NCBI GenBank assembly: GCA_037447655.1
Contig: JBBHKE010000302.1
Coordinates: 156,770-220,769 of the forward strand
DNA: 64,000 nt
Direction of reading: 5' to 3'
Source of the DNA: Zygnema cylindricum
Lineage: Eukaryota; Streptophyta; Zygnematophyceae; Zygnematales; Zygnemataceae
Part shown: positions 1-10,759 of the stretch, piece by piece
Layout: each line of letters begins with the position of its first letter
How positions within the stretch are numbered: the stretch's first letter is position 1
Position numbers and translations under genes: made by a program
Notes under the pieces: generated by a model
The model's database searches: none
What the model was told of the DNA's origin: nothing
The model's input: only the letters and a program-made list of their open reading frames with translations

Positions 1-530
1 CAAAATAGTGTGAACCATCAAAAGCGACGGACGCATCAAAGTACAACACAATCCACTGTCAAAACGATGCGGTACCATCCAAATATTGTCCGTACCGAAA
101 CCGCGTACTTCGTCATAAATGCGCCTTGTCGCATATAAGGTACACGTCATTTTCGATAAATGCATGTCGCAAATAAAATACACTTAATAGTACACCTGTC
201 CAAAATATATTCTATGTACCATCGCGTACTTTCCATAATTGCCGGTCGACACACTAGATTACGTACGGCCGGCGTACAATTTACAACATTTCGAATATAA
301 ATCATCGTCGGATCAATTCGCGATCCGCCGTGTATTTCAATTATGAATTCCGTATTTTTCGTACGCTTTTTCGCGTCACTCAATTAGTACTTCCGAACGT
401 CAATCTTCGATTAATTTTGCTTCTACCCCAAACCCGTAAATCCATTCGTACCACCATATTACTTTCGGTATTTACGTACGCACGCAAACATCCGCACGCA
501 CGTACGAAACTGAATCTTCAAAAACATCAT
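1..530 (-). repeat. Diverged copia-type LTR fragment
   Basis: This stretch resembles, with much divergence, the distal half of the LTRs at 37706-39540 and 41032-42116. Shared landmarks in the same order are a cgatccgcc run, repeated TTCCGTA motifs, the phrase lines around ttagtac, and the closing cgcacgcacgaaact run near 490-515. Orientation is inferred as minus because gag-like codons on the minus strand (459-665) read into it. The left end lies outside the window. It is probably an old LTR of the same family as the intact element further right. Confidence 0.5.
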
Positions 531-665
531 ACCCCTGTATCGTTTTTCGCACAAAGCCCCCATCATTATGGATTTCCAATAGATGAACCCTGACCCATTG
601 AAGGTGGGCACCCTAGAGGGTGGGCCCCTAACCTGCAATTCTGTGTCCTCCATTGGACTACACAA
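531..665 (-). pseudogene. Remnant of a copia Gag N-terminus
   Basis: On the minus strand the first codons after an ATG at 665 read like the opening of a copia Gag/UBN2 protein: a short leader, then PTFNGSGFIYWKSIM, comparable with the LPIFDGSKYYYWRSM motif of the gag ORF at 40647-41057. The coding frame then runs directly into LTR-like sequence, so nearly the whole internal region is missing. Recognition is by motif only. Confidence 0.4.
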
Positions 666-1335
666 TTCAAGAAGCCTCTAGATAGCTTTTAACTAACCCA
701 CTTAAAGCCACAACCATTTCTGCCCAAGACGACAAACTGACAGTTTGAGTGCACCCCTGTGCAACCTGGACTCTATTGAGTCCGTAGCAAAAAAGAATCG
801 CTGAAAACGGCCAACCAGCCAATAAGTTATGAGGTAGCAAAGATGCCAATTTATGCAAAAGATCCGAAGGGAGAGGTGACTGTCTACTTCCCTCTCACAA
901 CCCCTATGTACTAATGTAAGACCTAATCACATAACTATAAAGTAGAGAAAGGTACTACGGCCGATGTCCTTTCTATACGGCCTGTGTACGACAAGGTTGC
1001 TGATTGGACGTGTGTGAACCTTTCACTCGTCCGTACGCTCCCCGGAATACCTACGACCAAATGTTATCCCTCCACGTGGCGCTAAGTCATGCCATGTCCA
1101 TAAAAGCCAAGATGACCATTCTGGGATCTCGGCAGCAATGTATGCCGTAGGATTAAATGTGACATTGAATTTTAGCCGTCAAAACAAATGTCCGATTCAT
1201 TTGTTTCGTGCGAAATGACGTCCGCACTAAACTTTAACTAGTTCTATGTGTTTTCGTTCATATTCTAGTTAATCGGTTTCAGGACCGTACACAAGTTTAA
1301 ATATATATATCAAACCCTATATATCGTAACAGACT
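666..1335. other. Stretch without recognisable gene
   Basis: I see no protein with recognisable motifs and no clear terminal repeats. It may be the decayed interior or 5' LTR of the copia relic to its left. The short open frames here show no conserved pattern. Confidence 0.5.
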
Positions 1336-1615
1336 TCTACGATAGATTGGTTAGAGCTAACGGCTACGCCACGCTCTGCGGCTTAGAGGTTCGAGCCTTG
1401 CCGGACTCAACCTTTTGTTGAGAGTGACTTAAGTCATTCTTTAGTCTTGCCTATGGAGTTGAAGCAGCCATGGCTCCATCACTCTCTCTCTCCTCCAGTG
1501 ACTACAATAAGTATGGGGGCAAGAGAGAAGAGATGGAGGCTGGTTGCCTGTACTTTTTTTTATCTTTTTCCGCTTATCTATTTAGACCTAGAAAATACCC
1601 AAAAACTTAGTTATT
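1336..1615 (+). repeat. tRNA-derived SINE with A and B boxes
   Basis: The head carries an RNA polymerase III A box (tggttagagcta at 1348-1359) and a B box (ggttcgagcc at 1388-1397), 40 bp apart as in tRNAs. The body after about 1445 matches a second copy on the minus strand at 4059-4218: both contain CAGTGACTACAA followed by AAGT, TGTGGGGGC or TATGGGGGC, a purine stretch and a T-rich tail. No acceptor stem or foldable tRNA follows the B box, so this is a SINE head and not a tRNA gene. Exact ends were not fixed because no target-site duplication was found. Confidence 0.7.
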
Positions 1616-2668
1616 TCAAAAGTGAGATGATGCCGTGGCATCGTGCCAAACGTGGTAACGTGAACATTCAAGTGGATCAAGCAATCTTCGTTTCTGACTC
1701 GCCGCCGATTGCTACGTCACACTTAGAACACACAATTCGCAATGTGAGTTACAATACATAACATTTCCAATCATTTTTTGCACATTAAACTTATGCTTAA
1801 AAGGTGTTAACCATGCAAATATTTGTATGAATTGTTAGCTTTAAACAATTGTTTTTTTAAGTATTAATGTGTGGCCAAAGTGTTACACGAGATAAGAACT
1901 TGCCCTTACCTCGGGTATGTGTAAACAAAAGATTTAAGCATAGTTTGGAATACACCACGGTACATTGTTCATCGTTTCACATTTGTGGGTATTAAGATGG
2001 CACATGGACTACAAGAGTCCTTCCATCCACCTCGGAGAAGCGAAATGCATGAACTGCGTGTGAATTAATACTTTCCAATTGCACAATGGCCGTCCGTCAT
2101 AGATTAAAAAAACTAAACAGTACATGGTTATCATATGGAGTTGTGCAATCAAACAAAGGTTCGTCCTTTTTATTATACCTAACGTGGTATCTTATTTATG
2201 CCTTTAAAAAACGATCATCTATTCGCGACAATCTCGTTCAAGTGATTAAACATAGATATTATCGAACACATATCGTCCTCTTATGCATATGACCTCGGAC
2301 CTTATATATGTTAAGTTTACATAATACTCAATCGGGTTGTGTTACAAAATTAGGTTAAAATATGAAATGATAGTACGGAGATATGTGGTAGGTAGCCAGT
2401 TTTGACCAAGTATATGAGAAATAAGTACGCTTCTAAAGCTTGCTGGATTGATTGAGTTGTTTTCACACACACGGTAATTTCGCACACTTTTTTTTTTCTA
2501 TTTTTTTTGCAGCGGTGAAACCAGCCTAATTTCAAACCCAAAGCGACAAAGAATCTCGACCTCGCCGGATACAGTAGAGGGCTATTGGCTTAGTATTGGA
2601 TGGCTAGATTCTGCGTAGATATTGGCGTATCTCCACTACCATTCTATCAATTAAGGCCGCCAGTCTTT
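1616..2668. other. AT-rich stretch without recognisable gene
   Basis: Nothing here resembles a conserved protein. There is a pair of T runs near 2488-2510. No terminal repeats matching the other families in the window were seen. Confidence 0.4.
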
Positions 2669-3073
2669 TTAACACTGAAGTTTTGTTTTTCTCTTCTTTT
2701 GTTAATTTCCCGTCCTTCTTCAGGTGTCGTATTTTTTAATACACCGGGTATCGCTATTAGTGTTAATAATTTGTTTGCCACTTAAAACGTATTTTCACTG
2801 TACACACTTGTTTGATTTTCAATTTGAAAGTGCCATTAAGAAGTTAAAATTTTAAGCTTTTAATCGCAACCGTGAGATATACAATCTAACTTGTGTGTAC
2901 GGAGAAAGGATGTTTTAAGTGGCAAAAAAAACATTAACCCTAATAGCTTTTATCGGTGTACTATATACCTTGTACGTGTTGCGCATCACGTAGCGAGTAA
3001 AACTTTGCACATGATACTATATTGCGATGCGAATCTCATACAATATGTAGTTATGTACCATTGCAATAAAATA
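2669..3073 (+). repeat. Segmental duplication, copy 1 (empty-site copy)
   Basis: This unit is repeated at 3709-4840. Shared flanks include a T-rich lead, GTGTCGTATTT before MITE A1/A2, and after the MITE a long match around gttgcgcatcacgtagcgag and gttatgtacc. Copy 1 is uninterrupted, whereas copy 2 has gained a SINE and a 554 bp DNA element. Copy 1 therefore serves as the paralogous empty site that proves both insertions. Confidence 0.7.
2740..2960. mobile_element. MITE family A, copy A1
   Basis: This is a foldback element of about 220 bp. It opens TACACCGGGTATCGCTATTAG and closes with the inverse ending CGGTGTA. A second inverted pair lies inside: gccacttaaaac and tccgtacacac on the left, gtgtacggag and ttttaagtggc on the right. 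The same architecture recurs at 3779, 8951, 9535, 17783, 20096, 21716, 26124 and 54798. No coding sequence is present, so it is non-autonomous. Confidence 0.8.
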
Positions 3074-3708
3074 AGGGAATTGATCATGGAAGTGACTGTT
3101 GTGGTTGCGCACAGTCACTTACGTATTTTTTTCCAAAATTGTACGTTTGAAGTACACATTGGTAGAAGTAAAGTACAGTTGAGTCTAAATTTGACGCTCA
3201 ATCGGTTGGACAGCTTTGACTTTCAAAATATTGTTTTAACCGCTTAAACTTTTGTCGCGGTTGCGAATGTCGACCGCTTTAATAAAATTAGCAATTTACA
3301 CGGCCGGCAAACGTTTATAGTAACAAAACTGCAGCAACCACATGTAAATAAAAGTGTTGTAAACAATCACTTTTTGTCGCTACGTGAGCTCCACGATGAG
3401 AGCACGTTGGATATTAATTTGGCCGCAAAATTGAAATTTAGTCGTATAAGCGTTACATTGAAGTTAGACGCAAATTGAAACGAAACCTCTTTAAACTGAA
3501 GTACTGTAAGTCTTGTACATAAATATTAAAATTCACGAAACAAAATTTGGTTGTCAATGTAAGAACGTTGATTCATAGATAGTGTGGCTTGACTTCGTCG
3601 ACGTGACGACGCGCATTTTTTTCATTTAATTTCAATTGACATTTTTACGCCTGTTCGTTTTATTATAGTGTACAAAGTTTATTTGTGTTTCGTGCATTTT
3701 AATTGAAG
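3074..3708. mobile_element. Foldback element family E, incomplete copy E1
   Basis: It begins GGGAATTGATCATG and continues with the long terminal repeat also seen at 51309-51761 and, inverted, at 52404-52740. The part at 3580-3690 matches E2 positions 52084-52190 in inverse orientation, and no right terminal repeat follows, so E1 is rearranged. It lies between the two copies of the segmental duplication. Confidence 0.65.
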
Positions 3709-3778
3709 TTTTAACTGAAGTTTTATTTTACTTTTCTCTTGTTAATTCTGCGTCTTTCTCCAAGTGTCGTATTTCCAG

Positions 3779-3997
3779 TACACTTTGTATCGCTAGTGTT
3801 CATATATTTTCTGCCACTTAAAACGTCTTTTCTCCGTACACACATTTCCGATTTTCACTTTGAAACCGCCATTTAGAAGTTGAGATTTTAAGCTTCCAAT
3901 CGCAACAGTCAGATATACAATCCGACGTGTGTGTATAGAGAAGAGATATTTTAAGTGGCAAAAAAAAACATTAACCCTAATAGCTTTTCACAGTGTA
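3779..3997. mobile_element. MITE family A, copy A2
   Basis: The terminal and internal inverted repeats are those of A1, opening TACACTTTGTATCGCTAG and closing CACAGTGTA. It sits at the corresponding position in the second unit of the segmental duplication, so it was copied with its flanks and did not insert independently. Confidence 0.8.
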
Positions 3998-4058
3998 CTA
4001 TATACTGCACGTGTTGCGCATCACGTAGCGAGTAAAACATTGCACATGATAATGTATT

Positions 4059-4218
4059 GTGTTGAAATTGATGTATTTTTAGGTTTATGTTAGGATAGAA
4101 AAAGAGGAGAGGTTGTCTGCCTCTAACTCCCTTCTCCAAGCCCCCACACTTGTTGTAGTCACTGAAGGTTGGATAAGGAGCTACAGGCATGGTTGCCTTG
4201 GCCCTCTAAAGAGACAGG
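4059..4218 (-). repeat. 5'-truncated SINE body
   Basis: Read on the minus strand, this matches the body of the SINE at 1445-1610, including CAGTGACTACAACAAG, the GGGGGC core and the tail ending AACCTAAAAATAC. The tRNA-like head is absent, as expected of 5' truncation. The empty site at about 3018-3045 shows that it interrupts a sequence reading ...tattg/cgatg.... Confidence 0.65.
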
Positions 4219-4265
4219 AATTTCATATTGCGATGTGAATTTCATACGATATGTAGTTATGTACC

Positions 4266-4819
4266 CTAGTTGTTCAAATCGCACAATTTTTCCATCCCCC
4301 CCTCCCCCCCAGTTTCTTCGTGTTGTACGTGACTTTTGAAAAAATCGCTAAAAAAACGTCAATTGTAAACTGAACAGACAATTTACAGAAAACGTACAGA
4401 CAAATTACAGTAATTGTACGTTTTTTTTACGGAAATTGTACGAAACTTGACTAAAAAATACGATGCACGTATCGGTACTTTCTGTTTTGTAAATTGAACA
4501 GAAATTTCACGAATAATATACAAAATGTTATCGTTCATTTACGGACAATTTCGAAAAGAGATGTTGTAACGTCACATTATTTGAGCGCGGTAAGTTTAAA
4601 ATGTGTACGAACGCCTTCTTCATTTCTTTTTCAAAGAAGTCGCCACGAAAACCCGCCATGTCGCGGTACATGTTCAATTCAATTTTGTATACATGTACGT
4701 AATTGTACGGACATAAATTCCTTAATCATTTTTACAATTTTTTTTCAAATCGCCCTCTCCAGTTTCTACGTATTGTACGCGCGTTTGAATCGTGCGTAAA
4801 ATGCGTTTTGAACAACTAT
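4266..4819. mobile_element. DNA element H with 10-bp target duplication
   Basis: The element is flanked by direct repeats GTTATGTACC (4256-4265 and 4820-4829). The uninterrupted site survives at about 3051-3062 in the paralogous copy. The ends are weak inverted repeats, CTAGTTGTTCAAA on the left and TTTGAACAACTAT on the right. There is no coding potential. A 10-bp duplication fits Mutator-like elements best, but the short termini leave the superfamily open. Confidence 0.75.
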
Positions 4820-4840
4820 GTTATGTACCATTGCAATAAA

Positions 4841-6560
4841 ATAATAAATCAAAGAGTTATATACTTCTATACGATTTACAACACTGAAAAGGATTGAACA
4901 ATTCCGAAACTGGCCAACATAAAACCCTAACTCTTTAATTTTTTATGTAACGCATGCATCATCAAACGCCCAAAAAACAATGAATATGCTCATGGAACAA
5001 TAATGAAGTGTTTATAAAATGCGTTGACCGACTTTTACTCTCACCATGCGACGTTACTAAAAGATCGGCCGCGTCAAAAATAACTATGTCGATTCGATTC
5101 GTCTGCAAGATCATCTCCTCCTTCCGATGCAACGTCGGACTCAAATTTCGCGCGAAATAGTGACGTAACATCACTTTTTATAAAAATTTATGTAGATTTT
5201 CCCGTACAGCGAAAAGTATACAAAATATACAAAAATTTATAAATAATGAAAAAACAACTAATATTCGTAAAAAAGTCAAAAAATTGACGAATTGAACAAC
5301 TAGGACGATAACCCGAAAAATAGACGTTACCTTGGAGGGTCATGCACCCCTTTTTGACTCTTTTTTTTGTGTGTCCTTTACCTTAAGTCCTCCAATTGGT
5401 GCTCCCATTTTTTGCGTTTCAATTTCACGGCTGTTTTTTTTTTCGATTCTAGTCGGTGACGTCGTCATGTACAACATGGGTTACACGTTTTGTATTTCGT
5501 AACCCTAGAAGCTCGGATGAAACCTCGGTGGGAATCATTTACCTGTTCCAAATTTTCGCGAAATTGTCGGGAACGGGAAAAAGTACAGTACTGTACTGTA
5601 CTGTAGCGAAGTCTTCGGTGGAAATAGATTCTTGGCCGCGAGGTAGAATCTTGGCAACATTGACCGTACAAATGAGGTAGATTAATCGTCGTCAAAATTT
5701 GTCCATTCAATCACGTTTTCATGTTTTGTACTTTGATGATTTTGATATAAATGGTTAATCATCGATTCATCCCGTTTTTGATAATAAATTGTTTTCCACG
5801 TTCCTATTCTAGGGTGGCGACGTTTTCTTTGGTCCACATATGAGTTTGGGGATATTTGTTTTCGGGTCCTTCCATGGTACTCGGACCGATAATATTTTGT
5901 ACAGCGCGAATGACGGACAGAAAGGCGATCTGCATGAATTGTTTCTGTCGCGAAATTATATATTTGATGACGTGGCGACGCGCCGCTGTTTGGAGATAAA
6001 GATGCGTTTTCAAAGGACATTACATCATGTCTCATTCGTACGAATTTTGACATTTTAACGAAATTTCGTTATTTTTTATAGTTTTTGAATCTTTCGTAAA
6101 ATGCTTATACTTGTCATTCGGATAAATGTACGGATTCAATGTACGGATAATTACAACGCGCGAAGAAAGTCTCGTCGCTGGTTTTGTTTAGAACTTTTGA
6201 TTAAGTTGTCATCGTATCTTTTATTATTAAATAAATATTTTCCTATTTTTTATCTTGTTTGAAGTCAAAGTCGGTCAACGCATTTAAAAAACTTTTGAAT
6301 TTTGTTCCGTGCGCATATTCGTTATTTTTTGGCGTTTCATGCGTGCGTTGCATGCGCATGAGACATCTATGATTAATTGATTACATGGCGGCATGGAGCA
6401 TTGACAACATTGCGGCAGCATTTAATATTTTAATTTCGAACGAGACGGACCGCGCTCGTTTTGAACTTTCTTCGAACCTGGTGTAGCCCTAGGGGTGCAC
6501 CAAGATCCAAGAAAAATAATGGGAAATGAGGGAGCACGTCGCAGTAAAACGTACAATAAC
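4841..6560. other. Stretch without recognisable gene
   Basis: No conserved protein was seen. A GTAC-rich run occurs at 5583-5605, and a terminal-like ttgaacaactag near 5290-5304 resembles the end of element H in inverse orientation. Overlapping open frames on both strands at 5680-6060 lack recognisable motifs. Confidence 0.4.
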
Positions 6561-7418
6561 TAGTGTTGAGTATCGAGGACCGTTTGCCGATATTCAATAT
6601 ATATCGAATTTCAAGTACCCGATAATCGATATATCGCTTCGATATATCGAAATTCAAATCATCGCGATATATTTCCGATATATCTCCGATATATCGGATC
6701 GTAAATATATCGAGCTAAAAAAAAAAAAAAAAAAAAAAAATCCTAAGGTTTTCAAAGTCTCGTGACTTCGGAGTTGGACAAAGTGACTGTAAAATCTTTG
6801 CCGGAAAGAAATACGGTTTTTTCCTGAAAGTCAACAGAGTGAAGGAGATCTCCGAGGTACATTGACGAGGTACACTTGTGAAGTACACGTACGTCATTCG
6901 CAGGTACGATTTTCCAGACGAAAAAGGTAGGTTTCCAGATATTCGATGATTTTTAAGATTTAGTAGTCAGCTTACGTGGAACCACTCATACCAGAACACG
7001 TATGTAAAACTTTTTGACAAAAGATACGCGATGTACCTGAGGCCTCTGTAATACATAAATTTTGTTGTCCGTACTATTACAAAGACCTCCTCGTGTAACC
7101 ATACCCCAAATAATTAATCATTTCAATTTCAGAATTAGTACTTTTTTGTAGGTTACATTTTGCGGCGTCTACATTTAAGTCACGGAACGAAAATCACGGC
7201 GTCCGTGGCGTATTAGACAATTTGACTTTTTCGCTAAAATAACATATTATATACAAAAAAAGAAAAAATAGAATTTAAAAAATATTATATATCGCGATAT
7301 ATATCGCGATAATTTATGTTGGTCTCGGTACGATATATCGAGGATCCTGCTCGATCGATATTCGATATATCGAATATCGAGATTATCGCGATATGAATTT
7401 ACTCGATACCCAACACTA
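6561..7418. mobile_element. hAT-like MITE family B, copy B1
   Basis: Terminal inverted repeats TAGTGTTGAGTATCGA and CGATACCCAACACTA enclose 858 bp made largely of ATCGCGATA and CGATATATCG palindromes. An exact 8-bp direct repeat, ACAATAAC, flanks it (6553-6560 and 7419-7426), as for hAT superfamily elements. A poly(A) run lies at 6717-6740. An internal small palindrome at about 7030-7105 recurs in B3 at about 55098-55172. No transposase frame was seen. Confidence 0.8.
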
Positions 7419-7557
7419 ACAATAACCTTTTCGTTCGATCCAAGAAAAAAATTGGCATGGAGTATAGCTGTATAGGTGTATGCCATGCAACCGTAGACAC
7501 ACAATTTTGTTTTATTATAGTCATGATTCTCCGTACTAATTTTCCGGATGTTCCAAC

Positions 7558-7833
7558 CATAGTTCAGAAGTAGGTGAAAGTAGGCCCATACAATATGCCT
7601 ACTGTATGCAAAACATACAATATGACCTTAAGACCCATATTGTATTCGAACCTATTCGGACCAATTAAAACATTCGGACCAAAAACTTTTACTTGCACCG
7701 TCAGATTCGGAAGATCGGACGGTCGCTGATGAAAGTAGCGATCTAAGAAGATCACATGAAAAGCCCATAACACAACTTACGATAAAGACGCCGACCAAAG
7801 GCCTACCATAAAAACGCCTACTTTTGAACTATG
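7558..7833. mobile_element. hAT-like MITE family F, copy F1
   Basis: This 276 bp element has terminal inverted repeats CATAGTTCAGAAGTAGG and CCTACTTTTGAACTATG. It is flanked by the exact 8-bp duplication GTTCCAAC (7550-7557 and 7834-7841). The interior has no protein and includes the motif cgatctaagaagat shared with F2 and F3. Eight-bp duplications and CA/TG ends point to hAT. Confidence 0.9.
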
Positions 7834-7841
7834 GTTCCAAC

Positions 7842-8950
7842 ATTTCATATTTGACAACAAAAGGCGTCACTTAAAGTCGTGACATTTGAAGACGATGTGT
7901 AAATTTTGACATTGTATACGTCATGTTTTATGTGACGTGACGCACCTTTTGACGGGGAGAGAGGGCGGCGCAGTCTTTTGCAAAGACCCATGAATGAAAG
8001 TGGTTGGTCCGAGACCCCCTGTTTACCGTACACTCGCCGCCTGGCCAAAAAAAATAAATGCGTGTACTCTCCCTTCTCGCAAAGATGCAAAGTACACTTT
8101 TTTGTTTTTTGCAATGTACTGTAGTTTTTGTTTTTACTATTCGTTGCTCAGTTGTTTCTTTGCTTAAAACAACCATCTCTAGGTTAGTTGACCTTAAGTT
8201 TGAAGATGAGCTGGCATGACGTGGCGATTTACTGAATACGGGAAGACGACAAAATGAAGCACTTAAGTTACATGTACAATGATGCAAAGGATACGTCATT
8301 TTCTTCACTTTCTTCGTACGGCGAGAGATTTTATCGTTGTAGCAATCCATTTATGATAAATCGACAGCATATAAATCCTAATTAGGCGCATGAGCACGTA
8401 CCCTAGCCCCCTTGTCGAGATTTTGCGGCAAACAATTTTGAATTTTCCCAAGATTGCCGGTCTTAGCCTGTCGGTGCCACTAATGCTCCGTCGGTCACGT
8501 CACGTCAAGGTCTTTGAATTCCGCTGGCGCTCGTGGCGGTGAGTTGTGCAAATTGTACGAAATATGCGACGAAAGCCAAAGCTAAAAAGGACGCTTCATA
8601 TATGGATGGCCGTACAAAAGTGGGAAAAACGGCCCCAAACCTTCCGGCATTCCTGCGTAGGTGAACACCGGCAAATCCGTCAACGGAATATATGTCCGTT
8701 ATCGCGACATTGGTTCGTAGTGCCAATATCGACTGTCGAATCGGTACAAGATTGGTTTCTCCTAAAAAATAAACACGCGCATTTGATGCGGTAATTACGT
8801 TGACGAAATTTGACCTAACGTTGAGGGTTAATCGTACAGATTCTGGGGCATCTCGTATACTTGTACTTGCTGTACGATTTGCCCGCAAAACGAGGGTAAA
8901 TCTTCGACATCATCAGTAACTAACTAACTAGTAACTACAATACTTTACAG
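7842..8950. other. Unassigned stretch with one minus-strand open frame
   Basis: A 127-codon frame on the minus strand at 8505-8888 has a balanced amino-acid composition, but I recognise no domain. No introns or neighbours support it. It could be a relic of a transposon protein or chance. The remainder contains overlapping short frames only. Confidence 0.3.
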
Positions 8951-9146
8951 TAAACCGTGTATCGCTATTAGGGTTAATATTTTTTTCGCCACTTAAAACA
9001 TCTTTTCTCCGTAGACCGCCAATCGGAAGCTGAGAATCTTACCTTTCACTCGCAACCGTTAGATAAACAATCCGACAAGTGTGTACGGAGAAAAGATGCA
9101 TTAAGTGGCAAAAAAAACATGAACTCTAATAGTGATTCGCGGTGTA
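8951..9146. mobile_element. MITE family A, copy A3
   Basis: It opens taaaccgtgtatcgctatta and closes attcgcggtgta, with the characteristic gccacttaaaacatcttttc and gtgtacggagaaaagatg inner pair. The interior is slightly shorter than in other copies. Confidence 0.75.
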
Positions 9147-9534
9147 GTGCTGTAGTTACCCCGTGATCGACGAAGCATGTTTGAAAAGTTGACATTTTAC
9201 CATCCGAAACGTTGAAGTTTGAAAGTTTTATCGTAAAACGACAACGCACAGGAGCAACAGACACGTTGAACATACAAAAAAGAATCTACATATAGAATCT
9301 TCTAAGATACCTTCATCAGATTTCTGTCATCTGACACGTGGAATGACGCAGGCAGAGTGCCGTTGGCGCCAGTGGCAGCAATAGCCTCTAGGAGCGGAGA
9401 ACACACTTTGGCACTTGTGCAGGTGAGGTTTATGGTTTGGTCTACCACCTTGTATTATTTTTTTAGTTCAAAAGGGTGTGGGTGCGAACGTCAAACCTAT
9501 TTGTCGTTTTTGGCAAAGCTACAGTATAGTATAG

Positions 9535-9714
9535 TGCACCGTGTATCGCTATTAGTGTTTTTCTACACTCAAAACATATTTTTTCCACGCAGACATGTTC
9601 GATTTTCGGTGGCAGACCTCCGATTGGATGGTGAGAATCATAACTTTAAATCGCAACCGTTAGATTAACAACCTGGCGATTGTGCAAGGTGAAAATATGT
9701 TTTACGTGGTGTAC
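9535..9714. mobile_element. MITE family A, right-truncated copy A4
   Basis: The left end (gcaccgtgtatcgctattag) and interior match family A, but the right terminal repeat is lost after tttacgtggtg. A second family-A copy (A3) lies about 400 bp upstream. Confidence 0.6.
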
Positions 9715-10215
9715 TGCACAGTCAACAAATAAATCATCGTTCCCATCATTAACCAAGCCTCGTGAAGGGTATTTTACTATTTTAGCACATTGAAACGGAT
9801 ACAAACCGATGTACATTCTGAAGTAATCATTAATCAGCGCACTAAAGAAATCATTACGGTTACGCACAGTAATAATTAAGTTACAAAACGACAAACCTTC
9901 CGGGCTTGTTTTTTCCCTAATGTTTTTTTACGTGATGACCACATACGGGTCAATTTCCATGTAGTGTTTTCCTGACAATGAATAGTCCAATCCCGAACCA
10001 AAATCGTACAAATCTCATTTCTGTAAGCAATAAGATGTTGCCACCTCATACAATGTATTATTTGTACCAAGATTGCGAGCTTGAAAAGCTTTTCACGTGG
10101 GAAGCAACATATGCAAGATTATTTATTGGTTGACCTAAGATTTTCGGTCAGTTTATGTGTTTTACAAACAACGAAAGATTACATAAAAAACTTGCGTACG
10201 CCTTTAACAAGGAGC
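9715..10215. other. Stretch without recognisable gene
   Basis: No conserved frames, terminal repeats or RNA motifs were recognised here. Confidence 0.4.
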
Positions 10216-10759
10216 TACACCGCGCATCGTTATTAGTGTCAAGGTTTAAATAGTGTAGAAGTAAATTTACCGTAATTGATGCTAATGAAGAATTTGAAAT
10301 TTTTTAAAAAAAAGGTGTATTCTAATTTCGGCCCTAATGCTAATTTGGAAAAGCAAAAAATGGAAAATTTTCTGTACGATTATACACATTATTATATGTA
10401 TCCGTACAAAATATTAGAAATCGTATTCCGTCGTGAAATTTAAATATACGGACATGTAAGACTAATTTACGTGTCAGACCAATCCTGTTTTTTGAGCGCA
10501 CGTTCCTATGCGTGCGCGTCTGATTTAATTCATTTTTTGTAAAATTTTCACTTGAAAAGGTACATTTATGTACGGTCTGACATCGACCGTACATCACACT
10601 ATTTAGATAGTATTGTAGTTTCGTTCTTTACGCTATTTTGTACGGTACCTTAATTAACGTCAAAGAAAAATTAAAATCATGTATCCTATTTGGGGAAAAA
10701 AATTAAAATTTTAAGAACCCAAATTAGAGTTTTTGACACTAATAACGATTCGCGGTGTA
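10216..10759. mobile_element. MITE family D (long form), copy D0
   Basis: The ends TACACCGCGCATCGTTATTAG and ATAACGATTCGCGGTGTA are inverted repeats. At 544 bp its layout resembles D1 (56171-56682) and D5 (57828-58320): paired tttagcg/cgctaat-type subterminal motifs and a central gtacaaaat region. No coding potential was seen. Confidence 0.7.

Larger units (their letters stand above)
3709..4840 (+). repeat. Segmental duplication, copy 2 (occupied copy)
   Basis: This is the partner of 2669-3073. It carries the same MITE (A2, 3779-3997), a minus-strand SINE body (4059-4218) and DNA element H (4266-4819). Comparison with copy 1 dates both of the latter insertions after the duplication. Confidence 0.7.

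Noticed and set aside
1348-1410. Possible tRNA gene
   Set aside because: A and B boxes are present, but no acceptor stem or anticodon stem can be paired, and the sequence continues into a repeated body; treated as a SINE head.
8505-8888. 127-codon minus-strand frame as a real gene
   Set aside because: No recognisable family, no splice or neighbour support, and surrounded by MITEs; left as unassigned.
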